64,000 nucleotides of DNA, from contig NC_080561.1 in NCBI RefSeq assembly GCF_030253575.1, positions 12,448,001 to 12,512,000 of the forward strand. Direction: 5' to 3'. A program made the translations under genes and the position numbers. Below the pieces are notes generated by a model that saw nothing but the letters and a program-made list of their open reading frames with translations, was not told where the DNA came from and ran no database searches. This document shows positions 1 to 11,483 of the stretch, piece after piece (the first letter of the stretch is position 1; each line of letters opens with the position of its first letter). This stretch comes from Rhododendron vialii. Taxonomy: Eukaryota > Streptophyta > Magnoliopsida > Ericales > Ericaceae.

Positions 1-5
1 AATGT

Positions 6-2659
6 CGGTCAAGACATTCTGCTTCTTTAAATTTGTTATATTTCGCAAATTTCCCTACAATGGATGGAAACGTTGTATAAATTCCCACAAAATTAAGTAA
101 ATGAAGAAGTTCACAACTTTGATCTAAGGTATCCATTTGAAAATACCACAAATGTGCTTGAGAACATGTGCCGTGTGGGAATGGGGACTCCGTATTTTTT
201 GGGAGACTTCTTTATTTCCTCTTTCATCAACCACACAATCATGCTATCCATGACCTGATAAACAATGGGAGCAAATCGAAAATTGGACATGAATACATGT
301 AATGAAGAGTAAATGTGTACAAAAATCACAGGTTTCGGTTGCTGAGCAGGAAATGGCCAACTTATCAATTTATCCGGTAAACAAGTAAGGGCTCATGTAG
401 CCCATGCCGGATTAATTGTATTTTGGGCTGGAGCGATGAACCTATTTGAAGTGGCTCATTTTCTACCGAAGAAGCCTATGTATGAATAAGGCTTAATTTT
501 ACTTCCGCACCTACCTACTCACAAGTGGGGGGTACGTCCTGATGGAAAAGTTATAGACACCTTTCCATTTGAAGTACACAAATTTACAAGTACTATATTA
601 ATTACCAAATTCGACATCAGACCCCTTTCTTTGAACACATTCTGTAAATCTGTCCGAGATGGGCTGAACGTCATGCCATCCATAGAAACAAGACCCGCTC
701 TGCAAGTATCATACTACACCTCATTAGTTACTTATACCTTGATGACCGAATAGAAAAACACGGAACACTACTTTTACGAAGTACAAGTTAGTAGTCATAC
801 ATATCTTCCTTTTTCCGAGCTGGTTTCATAACATATTCAATGAATTTACTTTCTTCTTTTGTGAACTTTGAATCTTTGACCTCCGGTTCAGCCACATATG
901 GCGTCCTTGTAGCTTTACTTGCTTTGACTGTCCTATTACCCCGTTTCTTTGATGGTCGAGTCAAAGCATGTTCTTCTACAACTCCATCCACATGTACTTG
1001 AACTTCAACTTGTTCACCTTCTCCGTCAACTTTGCCTTGGTTTTCCACGACTTGTTCTTGCACTTGTACTTCTTCTTCCATGTTCAGTTTCTGTTGGTCA
1101 ATTGCCATCCCCGTCTGACTTCCACATTTGTCCATAATGGAGGTGTGTACAACATCATCGAACCTGTGCTCAGGGGTGTACAATGGCATGTCACGGTCAT
1201 TTTGAACATTTTCAAAACCGGATATCCTATCCTCATCCATTTCATCTGCGGCAACCCTTTTCCCTGCCATTTTAGGAGTAGATGTGGAACTTGACGGAAT
1301 TTCGTGACAAGCATCATCATCCAAAGGACTGTCCATCTCCCTGACATCGGTTTCTTTTGAGGGAATTTTTTCGGTTGTTGTTTCAAAAACATGACCCATC
1401 AAGGCAGCGTCCATGATGATGATGCATTGCATTTGTTCAAGAAATGATTTCTGCAGAGTATGATAAGCCTTTTTCGCCTCCTATTAACATAAGGTCAATG
1501 TTACAAATTGACATGACATAAATGGCTCATTGGACATAAGAAGATAAGGTTTTCTCACCGGATGCAGTAAACGAGGCTGAGGAAATTGGCCGGAAATGGG
1601 ATCTACTTACTCCAAATTCTCCTCCTTGGCAATTCGTTCCATTATAAGATTCGTCGTCCAAGACTGAATCAACGGAACACCAACATTACCAACATTCATT
1701 CCCATCTCCTCTTTGTCAAAGTATATAAGCTGCAAAGGAAAAAGTACATTTTTATAAAAACTGATTTTAGAAAGGTAAAAAAAAATTATGTTCAAGAAGA
1801 ATATGACATGTACATTACCATTAAGAGCAACACACAACCAGAAACGCCAGGGGCATCCTTTCTATTATCAACCTCCTTCACATCTCTCTTCTTAAACATC
1901 GTTATTTCCTTGACCAACCAATCCAACACAAACTGTGGCCATGCATATGACGAAATATTGGTTAAATCATACACTGCCGGATAGAACTTGGTGGAGGCCA
2001 CATCCTTTGTCGTTGGACACAATAAAGAAGACAAGACAAACAGGACATACGAAGTCTGGAACTTCGCATCTGCTACCCCCGACTTAAAAACTTCCTTCAT
2101 CATTTCAAAGGTTACCCCTCTCTTCAATTGTTCATCCCCTGCAGCAAACATGGCCCGAATATGTTCAAAGTGGAAATTTTCACAAGTAGTCGGAACTGGT
2201 ACGGTTCTTAGGGGTAGCCCTAATGCCTTTCCAACATCAGCTGGCGTGATTGAATAGACTTTCATCCTCCCAAATTCTAAGGTCTTGTTCATCGGGTTGA
2301 AGTGGTGAACCAATTTTGATATGAATTCACGTTTCAGAATTTCACATTGTAGAGTTAGCATCGATCCGAAACCAACTATTTCAACAGCAGTTCTTTGATC
2401 TTTGTTTAACGATGCATTTAGTTTAACCAATGCCTTTGGTGAACACCTACTCCGAAACACTGGCTGCACATGCAAATAATAAATCCATACATAAAGGGTT
2501 GGATAAGGTCGTAAGGGTTGGATATTTAATAAGCCCATGATTCGGACAGAATAATATTTTCAACATTATAATGAACTATATAAACAACCATAAGTGCAAA
2601 GCCATACCAACGCATGCGTCTTCTTCTTTATGGGGGCATTCTTGTTTGTGCGGGCCTTT
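6..2659. repeat. Inverted repeat, left arm (2.65 kb)
   Basis: The reverse complement of this segment matches 7968-10648 almost base for base. In the 248-codon exon only about seven amino acids differ. The inner edge is sharp: after 2659 the left copy continues into gene sequence, while the right copy is joined to a Copia fragment. The outer edge lies within a few bases of the window start, so its true end cannot be judged. The right arm has about 25 extra bases near 10030. Confidence 0.92.
327..579 (+). pseudogene. psbC: Nuclear plastid DNA: psbC (CP43) fragment, left copy
   Basis: The plus strand translates to the CP43 segment around [25 protein letters not shown] and FEVAHF, followed by KPMY and a VIDTFPF-like end. 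This matches the N-terminal third of photosystem II CP43, a chloroplast-encoded protein. Changes include stop codons (TGA in the tryptophan pair; TAA after KPMYE). It is a nuclear insertion, not a plastid gene: it lies inside the Ulp1-type mobile gene, antisense to it, and the same fragment sits at the mirror position in the right arm. Confidence 0.88.
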
Positions 2660-2739
2660 CTTTGGTTGGCTAAGTCCAAGAATGGTTTTTTGTCAGCATC
2701 AGACATATTGTTCCATGCTTCTGCAGCTAATGAGGTAAC
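2608..2739 (-). other. HMG-box-like exon of the mobile gene
   Basis: This 44-codon exon is bounded by an AG acceptor (just above 2739) and a GT donor (below 2608). It reads VTSLAAEAWNNMSDADKKPF followed by LDLANQRK and a lysine-rich tail. The pattern GKAAGEKWxxMSDAEKxPYxxxAxxRK is the C-terminal half of the plant HMGB box, a DNA-bending domain. The first half of the box is not clear in the preceding exon. The inverted-repeat edge at 2659 cuts through this exon, so the right copy lacks its beginning. Confidence 0.6.
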
Positions 2740-3479
2740 CTACATAGTTCAGAAGAAGATTGAGACCCAAAACATGAGATACGTAGTCAAAATTTCATCA
2801 ATATCTATCACTGAAGTTTAAAAATTATAAAGTTTACGAGTTAGAACTGCAATAACTCTAACCTCTCTTACAAAAAACCTCGGACCGGTCTTTTTCGTTC
2901 TTGCTTTTTTTATATAGTCGTCACTGCATTTCAATGCGTACAAAATTTTGTTAAGCTAAATATAAGGTGGAATTGAACACATTATCCAGTTAACTACATC
3001 GGTGGTAAACATACGTATAGGAATAATAGATAAGGATTGCTATTGGTACTTTCCATAGGTGCTTCCGTCCCACTAGTACTCCCTTTTTCAATTCGCGGTC
3101 GCTTCTGTCCTCTTTTCATCCTTCATTTACAAAAAATAACAGCAACTTTCAGCAATTAAGAACCAATAGTGGCAATAATTTCGAAAGTGTACTATACAAA
3201 CCAGCCTTAACACGCTGCTTTGAATAGCCCAAAGATGAGCAACTCCTTATTGCACATGAAAGAGACTGTCATAGCACCAAATGCCATGTAGAAAAGGATA
3301 GGCCACTTAAGATAATGAGTTGGGTAGTATCATTGGAGGGAATATGAACAGGGGGATATAAAATACAATAAAGAAGCAACAGCATATCAATGTAAGGTGT
3401 AATCTGGTATGAGCAATAAAGAAGCGGGCATATAAAATTTTTAAGTACCCACACATGAAGGTTTAGTAGGGCAAAGCTG
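2740..3479. other. Left-copy N-terminal exons and flank
   Basis: The stretch 2740-3119 holds the putative first exons of the leftward gene (basic N terminus at 3119-3015; lysine-rich exon about 2923-2866). From 3120 to 3479 I see no gene, RNA or repeat that I can support. Confidence 0.4.
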
Positions 3480-5580
3480 ACAATAATCTATTGCTGCAAG
3501 AATGAGTGAGGAACTATCAAATAGATTCAGGGTCTGCAAGGTGTGCAATGAAGATAGATTTAAATCAAGCTTACGATTTTGTGGATTGGGACTTCATATT
3601 TGATGTTATGATGGGCTTACAGTTTCCTGCTCAGTTTATCTTTTGGGTTAAGCAATGCATTACTTCTGCTATGTATTTAGTCGTATTAAATGGTGAGTTG
3701 GTAGGGTTCTTTAAAGGAGAAAAGGGGCTTAGACAAGGTGACCCAATCCCCCCATATCTCTTCCTCATGGTAATGGAAGGGCTTTATTAAATTATTCAGA
3801 GAAGAATTGCTCAAACCCAGTTCACCTACCATCGTAGATGTGGCAATGTCTCCATTTCTTACCTTGCGCTCATGATTTGTATAGATTTAGCTGGAGCAGA
3901 TTATCCTTCACTAAGGGTTCTTAAAGAGGCTTTGGATGAATTTTACCCATTGTACTATTCTTCTGGATGAAAGCCTAATTTATAGAAGAGCCAAGTCCTC
4001 TTTTCTGGTGTCAATGCTGCAACTGAAACTGCAATTCTTTAGATGGTACGTATTCCATAAGGGTCTCACCATGTGAGATACATAGGAGTGCGTCTCATTT
4101 CAACTGAACAAAAATATGAGGACTGTGAGCAGTTGAGGGAACGAACACAATAAAGAATTAATAGTTGGTCTAATAGAATGTTTTATTTTGGTGGTACGGC
4201 TCTCCTCATTCAATCAATCTTATTCAGCATGCAAACTTTTTGGTGTTCCTTGTTTATTTTACCAAAGAAGATTTTGAGAGAGATTCAGGCTATCCTTAAG
4301 AATTTTTTGTGGTCTGGTCTTCATATTAAAAGACCAGGAGCCAAAGTCAAATAGTTGGCAGTGTGCAGACCAAAAGCTTAAGGTGGACTGGGGTTAAAGT
4401 CTCTTCCTATTTGGAATAATGCTACTATGATGAGGCTGTTGTGGGCCTTATGTAAAAAAGAAGACACCTTATGGGTGAAAAAGGTCCATACCTTTGTCAT
4501 TAGGGATCAGAACTTTTGGTATATGAGGACCCCATATGACTATTCATGGACCATCACAAAACGCATGTGCATTTGAGAGTCTTGGCCCATGACTTTGTGA
4601 AACACATCATTGGGGATGGACAAGCTACTTTCCTTGGACTAGACAATTGGCACCCTAGTGGTCCCCTTTACAAACTATTCGATGCAAGACTTATTTCTGC
4701 CCTTGGAAGATCTATTTCCGCTACTTTTACTACTGTAATTTAGAATGGGGAATGGCACTGGCCCAGACCGACAAATTATGTGATTTATCAGATACGACAC
4801 TCCATTCCTAGCGCTTTGTTTTGAACTGTAATCTGATAAAGCTCATGAAGTTGTATTGACTGTTTCCCGTACAAGGCGGTATACTACGAAGCACACATGG
4901 GAGGCTATAAGAAATAGAGGAGCATAAACTCAATGGGCTACTGTTTGGTTTTAAAAAAATGTCTTTAAATGGTCCTTCATCCTATGGCTGGTTTGTATGA
5001 AGAGGCTGTCTACTGAGGACCGTCTTCTGCGATGGGAAATAGAGGTAGATGCTGTTTGTGTGCTATGTTCCCAGAGTGCCAAATCTATTCAACACCTGCT
5101 CTTTGACTATTTTTTTCCAAGGTGTATTTGGGGGTCTATCAAACTCAGATTTCAGATCCAAAGAAGGGCATATACATGAGATTTAGAACTGAATGATACT
5201 TGTGGTGTTTGTAGAAGTAAGACATTCAGCTGTTTGATGTTTAATTTGGCATTAGCTGTTGGGGTATATTTCATTTGGCTTGAGCGTAATTCCTGAATCT
5301 TTGAAGGGAGGCCAAGGAATTCAAGTGCAATCTTAGCGTGTATTGATGACAATATAAGAATAAGAATTTGTACTTTGAATCAGTTCCCCAACTCTTTGGA
5401 AAACGAAAGACTCAATGCTCATTGGAACATCTCTACTAGAGTTCTTGGATCTGCCAATATCTAACGAGGACTACGTATATTTGTTTGGTAGATTGTAGTA
5501 CGATGCTTTTCTTTAGTGAAAACCAATCTATATAGTGGGTTTTGCACCCCTGTGTTTTTTCAGTGTGGTTGGTTATAAAA
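3480..5580 (+). pseudogene. Degenerate LINE (non-LTR retrotransposon) reverse transcriptase
   Basis: Non-LTR reverse transcriptase motifs are readable: MKIDLNQAYDFVDW (motif A, about 3549-3590) and GLRQGDPIPPYLF (motif B, about 3727-3765). The region where the catalytic YADD box should lie is corrupted. A C-terminal zinc-binding reverse-transcriptase-associated segment follows (RLSTEDRLLRW with a VCVLC motif, about 4999-5080). Many in-frame stops (first TAA at 3788) and frame changes show that it is dead. The endonuclease domain is missing, as in typical 5'-truncated LINEs. An A-rich stretch near 5588 may be the remnant of the 3' tail. It lies in the spacer between the inverted-repeat arms. 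Confidence 0.85.
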
Positions 5581-5589
5581 TGACACATT

Positions 5590-6156
5590 TAAAAAAAATA
5601 TAACATCTCTAACATTCAAACATATAACGAGAAAACGAAGATGATTATCTGAAAATCTTGAAAGCGTAGCTCGCTTGGAGCTCTTAGCTTACTGCCCTAA
5701 GTTTGTATTTTTCTTGGTGTAAGAGCCACATATACAGATCAACCATTTTAATAGAATTTCAAGAGGCTCTCCAACAAGCCGACTCCAAGCTTGATCCTAA
5801 ACCAGTAAAAGGAAAATACCCATTACATGTTTTGAATCGTCATAAGTTGCAACAAATAACAATAACAAATTATCCTACTTAGGTTCTGTTCTAATTGCAA
5901 AGACTAAATGTAATTTTTAAAAAAACCCAAAGTCTATTAAAATGAGAAAACATCTCAAATCACGTCCATAAAACTACTAGTTGGCATTGCATACAGATAT
6001 GCATTTGCTTCAAAGTCCTATGTAACGTGTTGCGTTTGAATTTGGCATAAATATGCTGAATATGCTACAAATATAATGTAGCAAAGCGTGCCATCATATT
6101 ATTTGTTTACTTTGTATTTTTTATGGTAGTTACGTAAATATGGAAGCCTACAAGCC
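5590..6156. other. Spacer between LINE and Copia remnants
   Basis: AT-rich DNA without a recognisable gene, terminal repeat or RNA. I see no Copia LTR or primer-binding site here, so the Copia fragment is not a complete element. Confidence 0.4.
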
Positions 6157-7967
6157 ATGATCAGGACGGTTTGTTTTGGACTACCGGTTGTCCAAAAGGG
6201 AAAAGAAAAGGATGAGGCAAATTTCACAAAAGAAAGTCAAGAGGATCAATTATTTTATTCTTGCATGGCTGCTAATCATGAATCACAGCATATATGGTAC
6301 TTGGACAGCTGTTGCAGCAACCATATGATAGGAAATCGGGATTTCTTCGTTGAGCTGGACAACAAATTCCATTCGCAAGTGAAGCTTGGTGATGGAAAAA
6401 TGCAAAGTGCTGAAGGAAAGGGAGTCATTGCTATTCATACCAAGGCCACTCCAAGAGGATGCTGTTTTTCAGATATGGGCATTTGAATAGCAAGGGTGTG
6501 CAGCTTTTACAAGAAAAGAAAATGGTGATTGGACTTCCTTATATAGAGGCGCAGGAAAGAATTTGTGAGGGCTGCATCTATGGTAAAATGCATAGATTTC
6601 CTTTTCCCAAAACATCTTGGCGAGCTAAAGCCCCTTTAGAATTGGTGCATGCTGATATATGTGCTCCTACTAGGACTCCTTCTCTTAACAACAAAAGATA
6701 TTTCATTCTTTTTGTTGATGACTTCTCTAGAATGATGTGGCTGTATTTTTTGAGTGAAAAGTCAGAAGCTTTCCCGACCTTCCTCCAATTCAAATCCCTG
6801 GTGGAGAAGCAAAGCGGATGCCAAATACAAACCCTTTGCACAGATCGTGGGGGAGAATTTATCTACACTCCATTCATGAATTATTGCAAAGAAAATGGCA
6901 TTCAAAGGCAGCTAACTGTTCTGCGTACTCCTCAACAAAATGGAGTCACTGAAAGGAAAAATCGCACCATTGTGGAGATGGCCAGGAGCATGCTGAAAGG
7001 CAAAGGTTTGCCGAAAAAATTATGGACTGAAGCAGTTCATACTGTAGTTCATACTGCAGTCTATATTCTGAATCGATCTCCTACAAAGGCAGTGCTCAAT
7101 AAAACTCCGCTTGAAGCATGGAGCAAGAGGAAGCCATTAGTTGATCACTTCAAGGTATTTGGCGCCATTGCTTATGCTTTAAATCAAGCTCAAAATAGGG
7201 ATAAATTTGATGAGGAAGGGCAGAAGTATGTCTTTCTTGGCTATAGCGATGAATCGAAAGGTTATCGTCTTCTCAATCCTTCAAGCAATCAGCTTGTGAT
7301 CTCAAGAGATGTTATTTTTGATGAGATGGCAGCATGGCAATGGAGTCTTGAGACAACTCAACCACCTGCTACCTATGATTTTATCGAGCCATTGACAACT
7401 CGAAATGAAGTTCCTCATAAGCATTCTCAAAAGGCTAGTACGAGTGCGGGATCACCAAGTTCAAGCTATCTAAATCTCGACGCTTATGATTCAGATTCTT
7501 CACCTAGAAAGGTACGCTCGTTAAGAGATATTTATGAATCATGTGATGTTGCATTTTTTGCATCCGAACCTCAGAATTTTGAGGAGGCAGCTAAACAAAA
7601 GGCGTGGATACAAGCAATGAATGAAGAGATTGCGATGATAAAGCAGAACAACACGTGGGAGCTTACAGATTTACCAAAAGGCAAACAAATGATTGGTTTG
7701 ATGTGGATATACAAAACCAAGTACTAGGAAGACGGTTCTATCCACAAGCATAAGGCTCGATTGGTCGCAAAAGGCTATTCACAACAGCCCAGTGTCGACT
7801 ACAATGAAACATTTGCTCCTGTGGCGCGGATGGAGACGATACGGACTGTTCTTGCTTTGGCGACTCAACTTGAACTGAATGTATTCCAACTAGACGTTAA
7901 ATCTGCATTCTTAAATGGAGAATTAGAAGAAGAGGTATACGTCGAGCAACCCCAAGGATATGCAGTA
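6157..7967 (+). pseudogene. Ty1/Copia polyprotein fragment (protease-integrase-partial reverse transcriptase)
   Basis: Order of domains: aspartic-protease remnant (WYLDSCCSNHM, about 6295), then after a deletion and frame change the GAG-pre-integrase segment (RYGHLNSKG), the integrase zinc finger, and the integrase core. The catalytic series is visible: HADI (D), TDRGGEF (D) and QQNGVTERKNR (E). The start of the reverse transcriptase follows ([31 protein letters not shown]). Copia-type order (integrase before RT) identifies the superfamily. Defects are the gag-side truncation, the protease-integrase deletion near 6450, a TAG at 7726-7728, and loss of the rest of RT and RNase H. The RT is cut abruptly at 7967, where the right inverted-repeat arm begins. 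No LTRs are seen. Confidence 0.93.
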
Positions 7968-10648
7968 AAAGGCCCGCACAAACAAGAATGCCCCCATAAA
8001 GAAGAAGACGCATGCGTTGGTATGGCTTTGCACTTATGGTTGTTTATATAGTTCATTATAATGTTGAAAATATTATTTCTGTCCGAATCATGGGCTTATT
8101 AAATATCCAACCTTTACAACCATATCCAACCCTTTATGTATGGATTTATTATTTGCATGTGCAGCCAGTATTTCGGAGTAGGTGTTCACCAAAAGCATTG
8201 GTTAAACTAAATGCATCGTTAAACAAAGATCAAAGAACTGCTGTTGAAATAGTTGGTTTCGGATCGATGCTGACTCTACAATGTGAAATTCTGAAACGTG
8301 AATTCATATCAAAATTGGTTCACCACTTCAACCAGATGAACAAGACCTTAGAATTTGGGAGGATGAAAGTTTATTCAATCATGCCAGCTGATGTTGGAAA
8401 GGCATTAGGGCTACCCCTAGGAACCGTACCAGTTCCGACTACTTGTGAAAATTTCCACTTTGAACACATTCGGGCCATGTTTGCTGCAGGGGATGAACAA
8501 TTGAAGAGAGGGGTAACCTTTGGAATGATGAAGGAAGTTTTTAAGTCGGGGGTAGCAGATGCGAAGTTCCAGACGTCGTATGTCCTGTTTGTCTTGTCTT
8601 CTTTATTGTGTCCAACGACAAAGGATGTGGCCTCCACCAAGTTCTATCTGACAGTGTATGATTTAACCAATATTTCGTCATATGTATGGCCACAGTTTGT
8701 GTTGGATTGGTTGGTCAAGGAAATAACGATGTTTAAGAAGAGAGATGTGAAGGAGGTTGATAATAGAAAGGATGCCCCTGGCGTTTCTGGTTGTGTGTTG
8801 CTCTTAATGGTAATGTACATGTCATATTCTTCTTGAACATAATTTTTTTTTACCTTTCTAAAATCAGTTTTTATAAAAATGTACTTTTTCCTTTGCAGCT
8901 TATATACTTTGACAAAGAGGAGATGGGAATGAATGTTGGTAATGTTGGTGTTCTGTTGATTCAGTCTTGGACGACGAATCTTATAATGGAACGAATTGCC
9001 AAGGAGGAGAATTTGGAGTTGGTAGATCTCATTTCCGGCCAATTGCCTCAGCCTCGTTTATTGCATCCGGTAAGAAAATCTCATCTTCTTATGTCCAATG
9101 AGCCATTTATGTCATGTCAATTTGTAACATTGTCCTTATGTTAATAGGAGGCGAAAAAGGCTTATCACACTCTGCAGAAATCATTTCTTGAACAAATGCA
9201 ATGCATCATCATCATGGACGCTGCCTTGATGGGTCATGTTTCTGAAACAACAACCGAAAAAATTCCCTCAAAAGAAACCGATGTCAGGGAGATGGACAGT
9301 CCTTTGGATGATGATGCTTGTCACGAAATTCCGTCAAGTTTCACATCTACTCCTAAAATGGCAGGGAAAGGGGTTGCCGCATATGAAATGGATGAGGATA
9401 GGATATCCGATTTTGAAAATGTTTAAAATGACCGTGACATGCCATTGTACACCCCTGAGCACAGGTTCGATGGTGTTGTACACACCTTCATTATGGACAA
9501 ATGTGGAAGTCAGACGGGGGTGGCAATTGACCAACAGAAACTGAACATGGAGGAAGAAGTACAAGTGCAAGAACAAGTCGTGGAAAACCAAGGCAAAGTT
9601 GACGGAGAAGGTGAACAAGTTGAAGTTCAAGTACATGTGGATGGAGTTGTAGAAGAACGTGCTTTGACTCGACCATCAAAGAAACGGGGTAATAGGACAG
9701 TCAAAGCAAGTAAAGCTTCAAGGACGCCATATGTGGCTGAACCGGAGGTCAAAGATTCAAAGTTCACAAAAGAAGAAAGTAAATTCATTGAATATGTTAT
9801 GAAACCAGCTTGGAAAAAGGAAGATATGTATGACTACTAACTTGTACTTTGTAAAAGCAGTGTTCCATGTTTTTCTATTCGGTCATCAGGGTATAAGTAA
9901 CTAATGAGGTGTAGTATGATACTTGCAGGGCGGGTCTTGTTTCTATGGATGGCATGACGTTCAGCCCATCTCGGACAGATTTACAGAATGTGTTCAAAGA
10001 AAGGGGTCTGTCGAATTTGGTGTACAGAATGTGTTCAAAGAATGTGTTCAATTAATAGAGTACTTGTAAATTTGTGTACTTCAAATGGAAAGGTGTCTAT
10101 AACTTTTCCACCAGGACGTATCCCCCACTTGTGAGTAGGTAGATACGGAAGTAAATATAAGCCTTGTTCATACATAGGCTTCTTCGGTAGAAAATGAGCC
10201 ACTTCAAATAGGTTCATCGCTCCAGCCCAAAATACAATTAATCCGGCATGGGCTACATGAGCCCCTACTTGTTTACCGGATAAATTGATAAGTTAGCCAT
10301 TTCCTGCTCAGCAACCGAAACCTGTGATTTTTGTACACATTTACTCTTCATTACATGTATTCATGTCCAATTTTCGATTTGTTCCCATTGTTTATCAGGT
10401 CATGGATAGCATGATTGTGTGGTTGATGAAAGAGGAAATAGAGAAGTCTCCCAAAAAATACGGAGTCCCCATTCCCATACGGCACATGTTCTCAAGCACA
10501 TTTGTGGTATTTTCAAATGGATACCTTAGATCAAAGTTGTGAACTTCTTCATTTACTTAATTTTGTGGAAATTTATACAATGTTTCCATCCATTGTAGGG
10601 AAATTTGCGAAATATAACAAATTTAAAGAAGCAGAATGTCTTGACCGA
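7968..10648. repeat. Inverted repeat, right arm
   Basis: Reverse-complement partner of 6-2659. It starts in the middle of the HMG-box exon, fused directly to the Copia reverse transcriptase, and stops being alignable at 10648, where the left partner leaves the window. It carries a private ~25-bp partial duplication of its own sequence near 10020-10050 and a private nonsense change (TAA at 9424-9426 where the left arm has CAA). Confidence 0.92.
10074..10326 (-). pseudogene. psbC: Nuclear plastid DNA: psbC fragment, right copy
   Basis: The minus strand is open from 10217 to 10035 and reads [19 protein letters not shown] and then VIDTFPF, the CP43 sequence with a few substitutions. It mirrors 327-579 in the left arm. 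The left copy has acquired a stop after KPMYE, while this copy keeps the glutamine, so the two have drifted separately since duplication. It is antisense to the surrounding protease gene. Confidence 0.9.
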
Positions 10649-10793
10649 AAGAGTTGATCCAAACATTCTTGGATATGATGTCGCGATGTGCAATTTGGCA
10701 AGTCTTACATTTTATTTCTTTACGTTCATAAATTTGTAATGTTATTTTCTATGGTTGGGCCCATTACTGAATGAAAAATAATTGTGGATGCAG

Positions 10794-11483
10794 TTGTTTT
10801 TGCCGATTTTGCTGGCCACATGCGACCATTGGTTTTGTGTTGTTATAAACTTGGTCGAAAAGCGAATTGATGTCCTTGATTCAATGAATGTAAAAACTGA
10901 TGAAAAGACCTTAGCTATTGCGGATGTGGTAAGCACATCTTTTGTGTTTGTTTGTTGTGCAATGGTTTTATCCTTTGCGGAGACATTTTACCTTATTTGT
11001 GACTTTGTAATGGAGTTATATTTTTGTTTGGGTCAGGTATCGGCGCTCTTTTTTGTTTTGAAGCGGACAAGGCCAATGGAATATCCATGGAAGAATTGGA
11101 TTATCCACCACCCAAATGTCCCACAGCAAAAGAATATGTGAGTGCCTACATTACAATGTAACATCTCCATTTTCCATACAATGTTTGCATGATAATGAAT
11201 GGGACACACTTATGTGGGTGCAGATTCGATTGTGGATTTTATACCTTAAGGTTTATAGAGCACTGGACTGGGGGAAGGATGAATACACGTGAACTAGAGG
11301 TAAATACTACCCGAACACTTATTCATCAACCATATGCACCTGAAAATTCCAGAGTTAGATATTTACAAATGTTGTACTATACAGGCTAACATGGGTATTG
11401 ATATGCGAATGAGGCTACTCGTACGGTTTATATTATCCCCGCACAACAAGAGGCGAGATGATGTACTGCAGAAGTGCAGATAA
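10794..11483 (+). CDS. Ulp1/C48 cysteine protease catalytic module, four spliceable exons
   Basis: Exons 10794-10928, 11037-11137, 11224-11299 and 11385-11483 join in phase across GT-AG introns and stay open to the TAA at 11481-11483. The joined product shows the C48 catalytic set: His in DHWFCVVIN, Asp in RIDVLDSM, the oxyanion Gln in VPQQKN, and Cys in FDCGFYTLRFIEHW (formed across the third junction, where AT plus A makes isoleucine before FDCG). All four residues are present. The rest of the gene upstream is broken, so this is a preserved module inside a pseudogene unless a downstream promoter drives it. Confidence 0.7.

Larger units (their letters stand above)
1..3119 (-). pseudogene. 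HMG-box/Ulp1-type mobile gene, left copy (5' part; 3' end outside window)
   Basis: This copy reads leftward and begins at the ATG at 3119 with a basic, nuclear-localisation-like start (MKRGQKRPRIEK). An HMG-box-like exon follows at 2739-2608, then a conserved mobile-type domain (about 2463-1819), a short exon and an acidic/glutamine-rich linker (1432-788). Intron boundaries are GT-AG, for example at 1818. The family is the plant transposon-carried 'Ulp1 protease C-terminal domain' type, whose protease domain would lie beyond position 1. The linker ORF (214 codons) is open here, while the right copy has a TAA. A plastid psbC fragment interrupts the downstream part. The exon model upstream of 2739 is tentative because the phase between the first two exons does not close cleanly. 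I treat it as a transposon-derived pseudogene, although much of it is still open. Confidence 0.7.
7968..11483 (+). pseudogene. HMG-box/Ulp1-type mobile gene, right copy (3' part)
   Basis: Readable exons: 8165-8809 (conserved mobile-type domain ending in GCVLLLM), 8899-9069 (LIYFDKEEMG...), 9148-9840 (acidic/Q-rich linker ending KKEDMYDY), a probable exon after the AG near 9930, and four protease exons at 10794-11483. Introns at 8810-8898 and 9070-9147 are GT-AG and phase 0. The gene lacks its first exons, which the left copy has. Lesions are an in-frame TAA at 9424-9426 and an antisense plastid psbC insertion at 10074-10326 between linker and protease. The function of the family is known only by domain: the C-terminal part belongs to the C48 cysteine proteases that cut SUMO-like modifiers. 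In transposons its role is unknown. Confidence 0.8.

Noticed and set aside
968..1294. 108-codon plus-strand ORF
   Set aside because: Antisense shadow of the mobile-gene linker exon; its mirror exists at 9636-9334.
10035..10217. Open 60-codon psbC-like ORF as a functional gene
   Set aside because: It is an N- and C-truncated plastid fragment inside a transposon gene. The mirror copy has stops.
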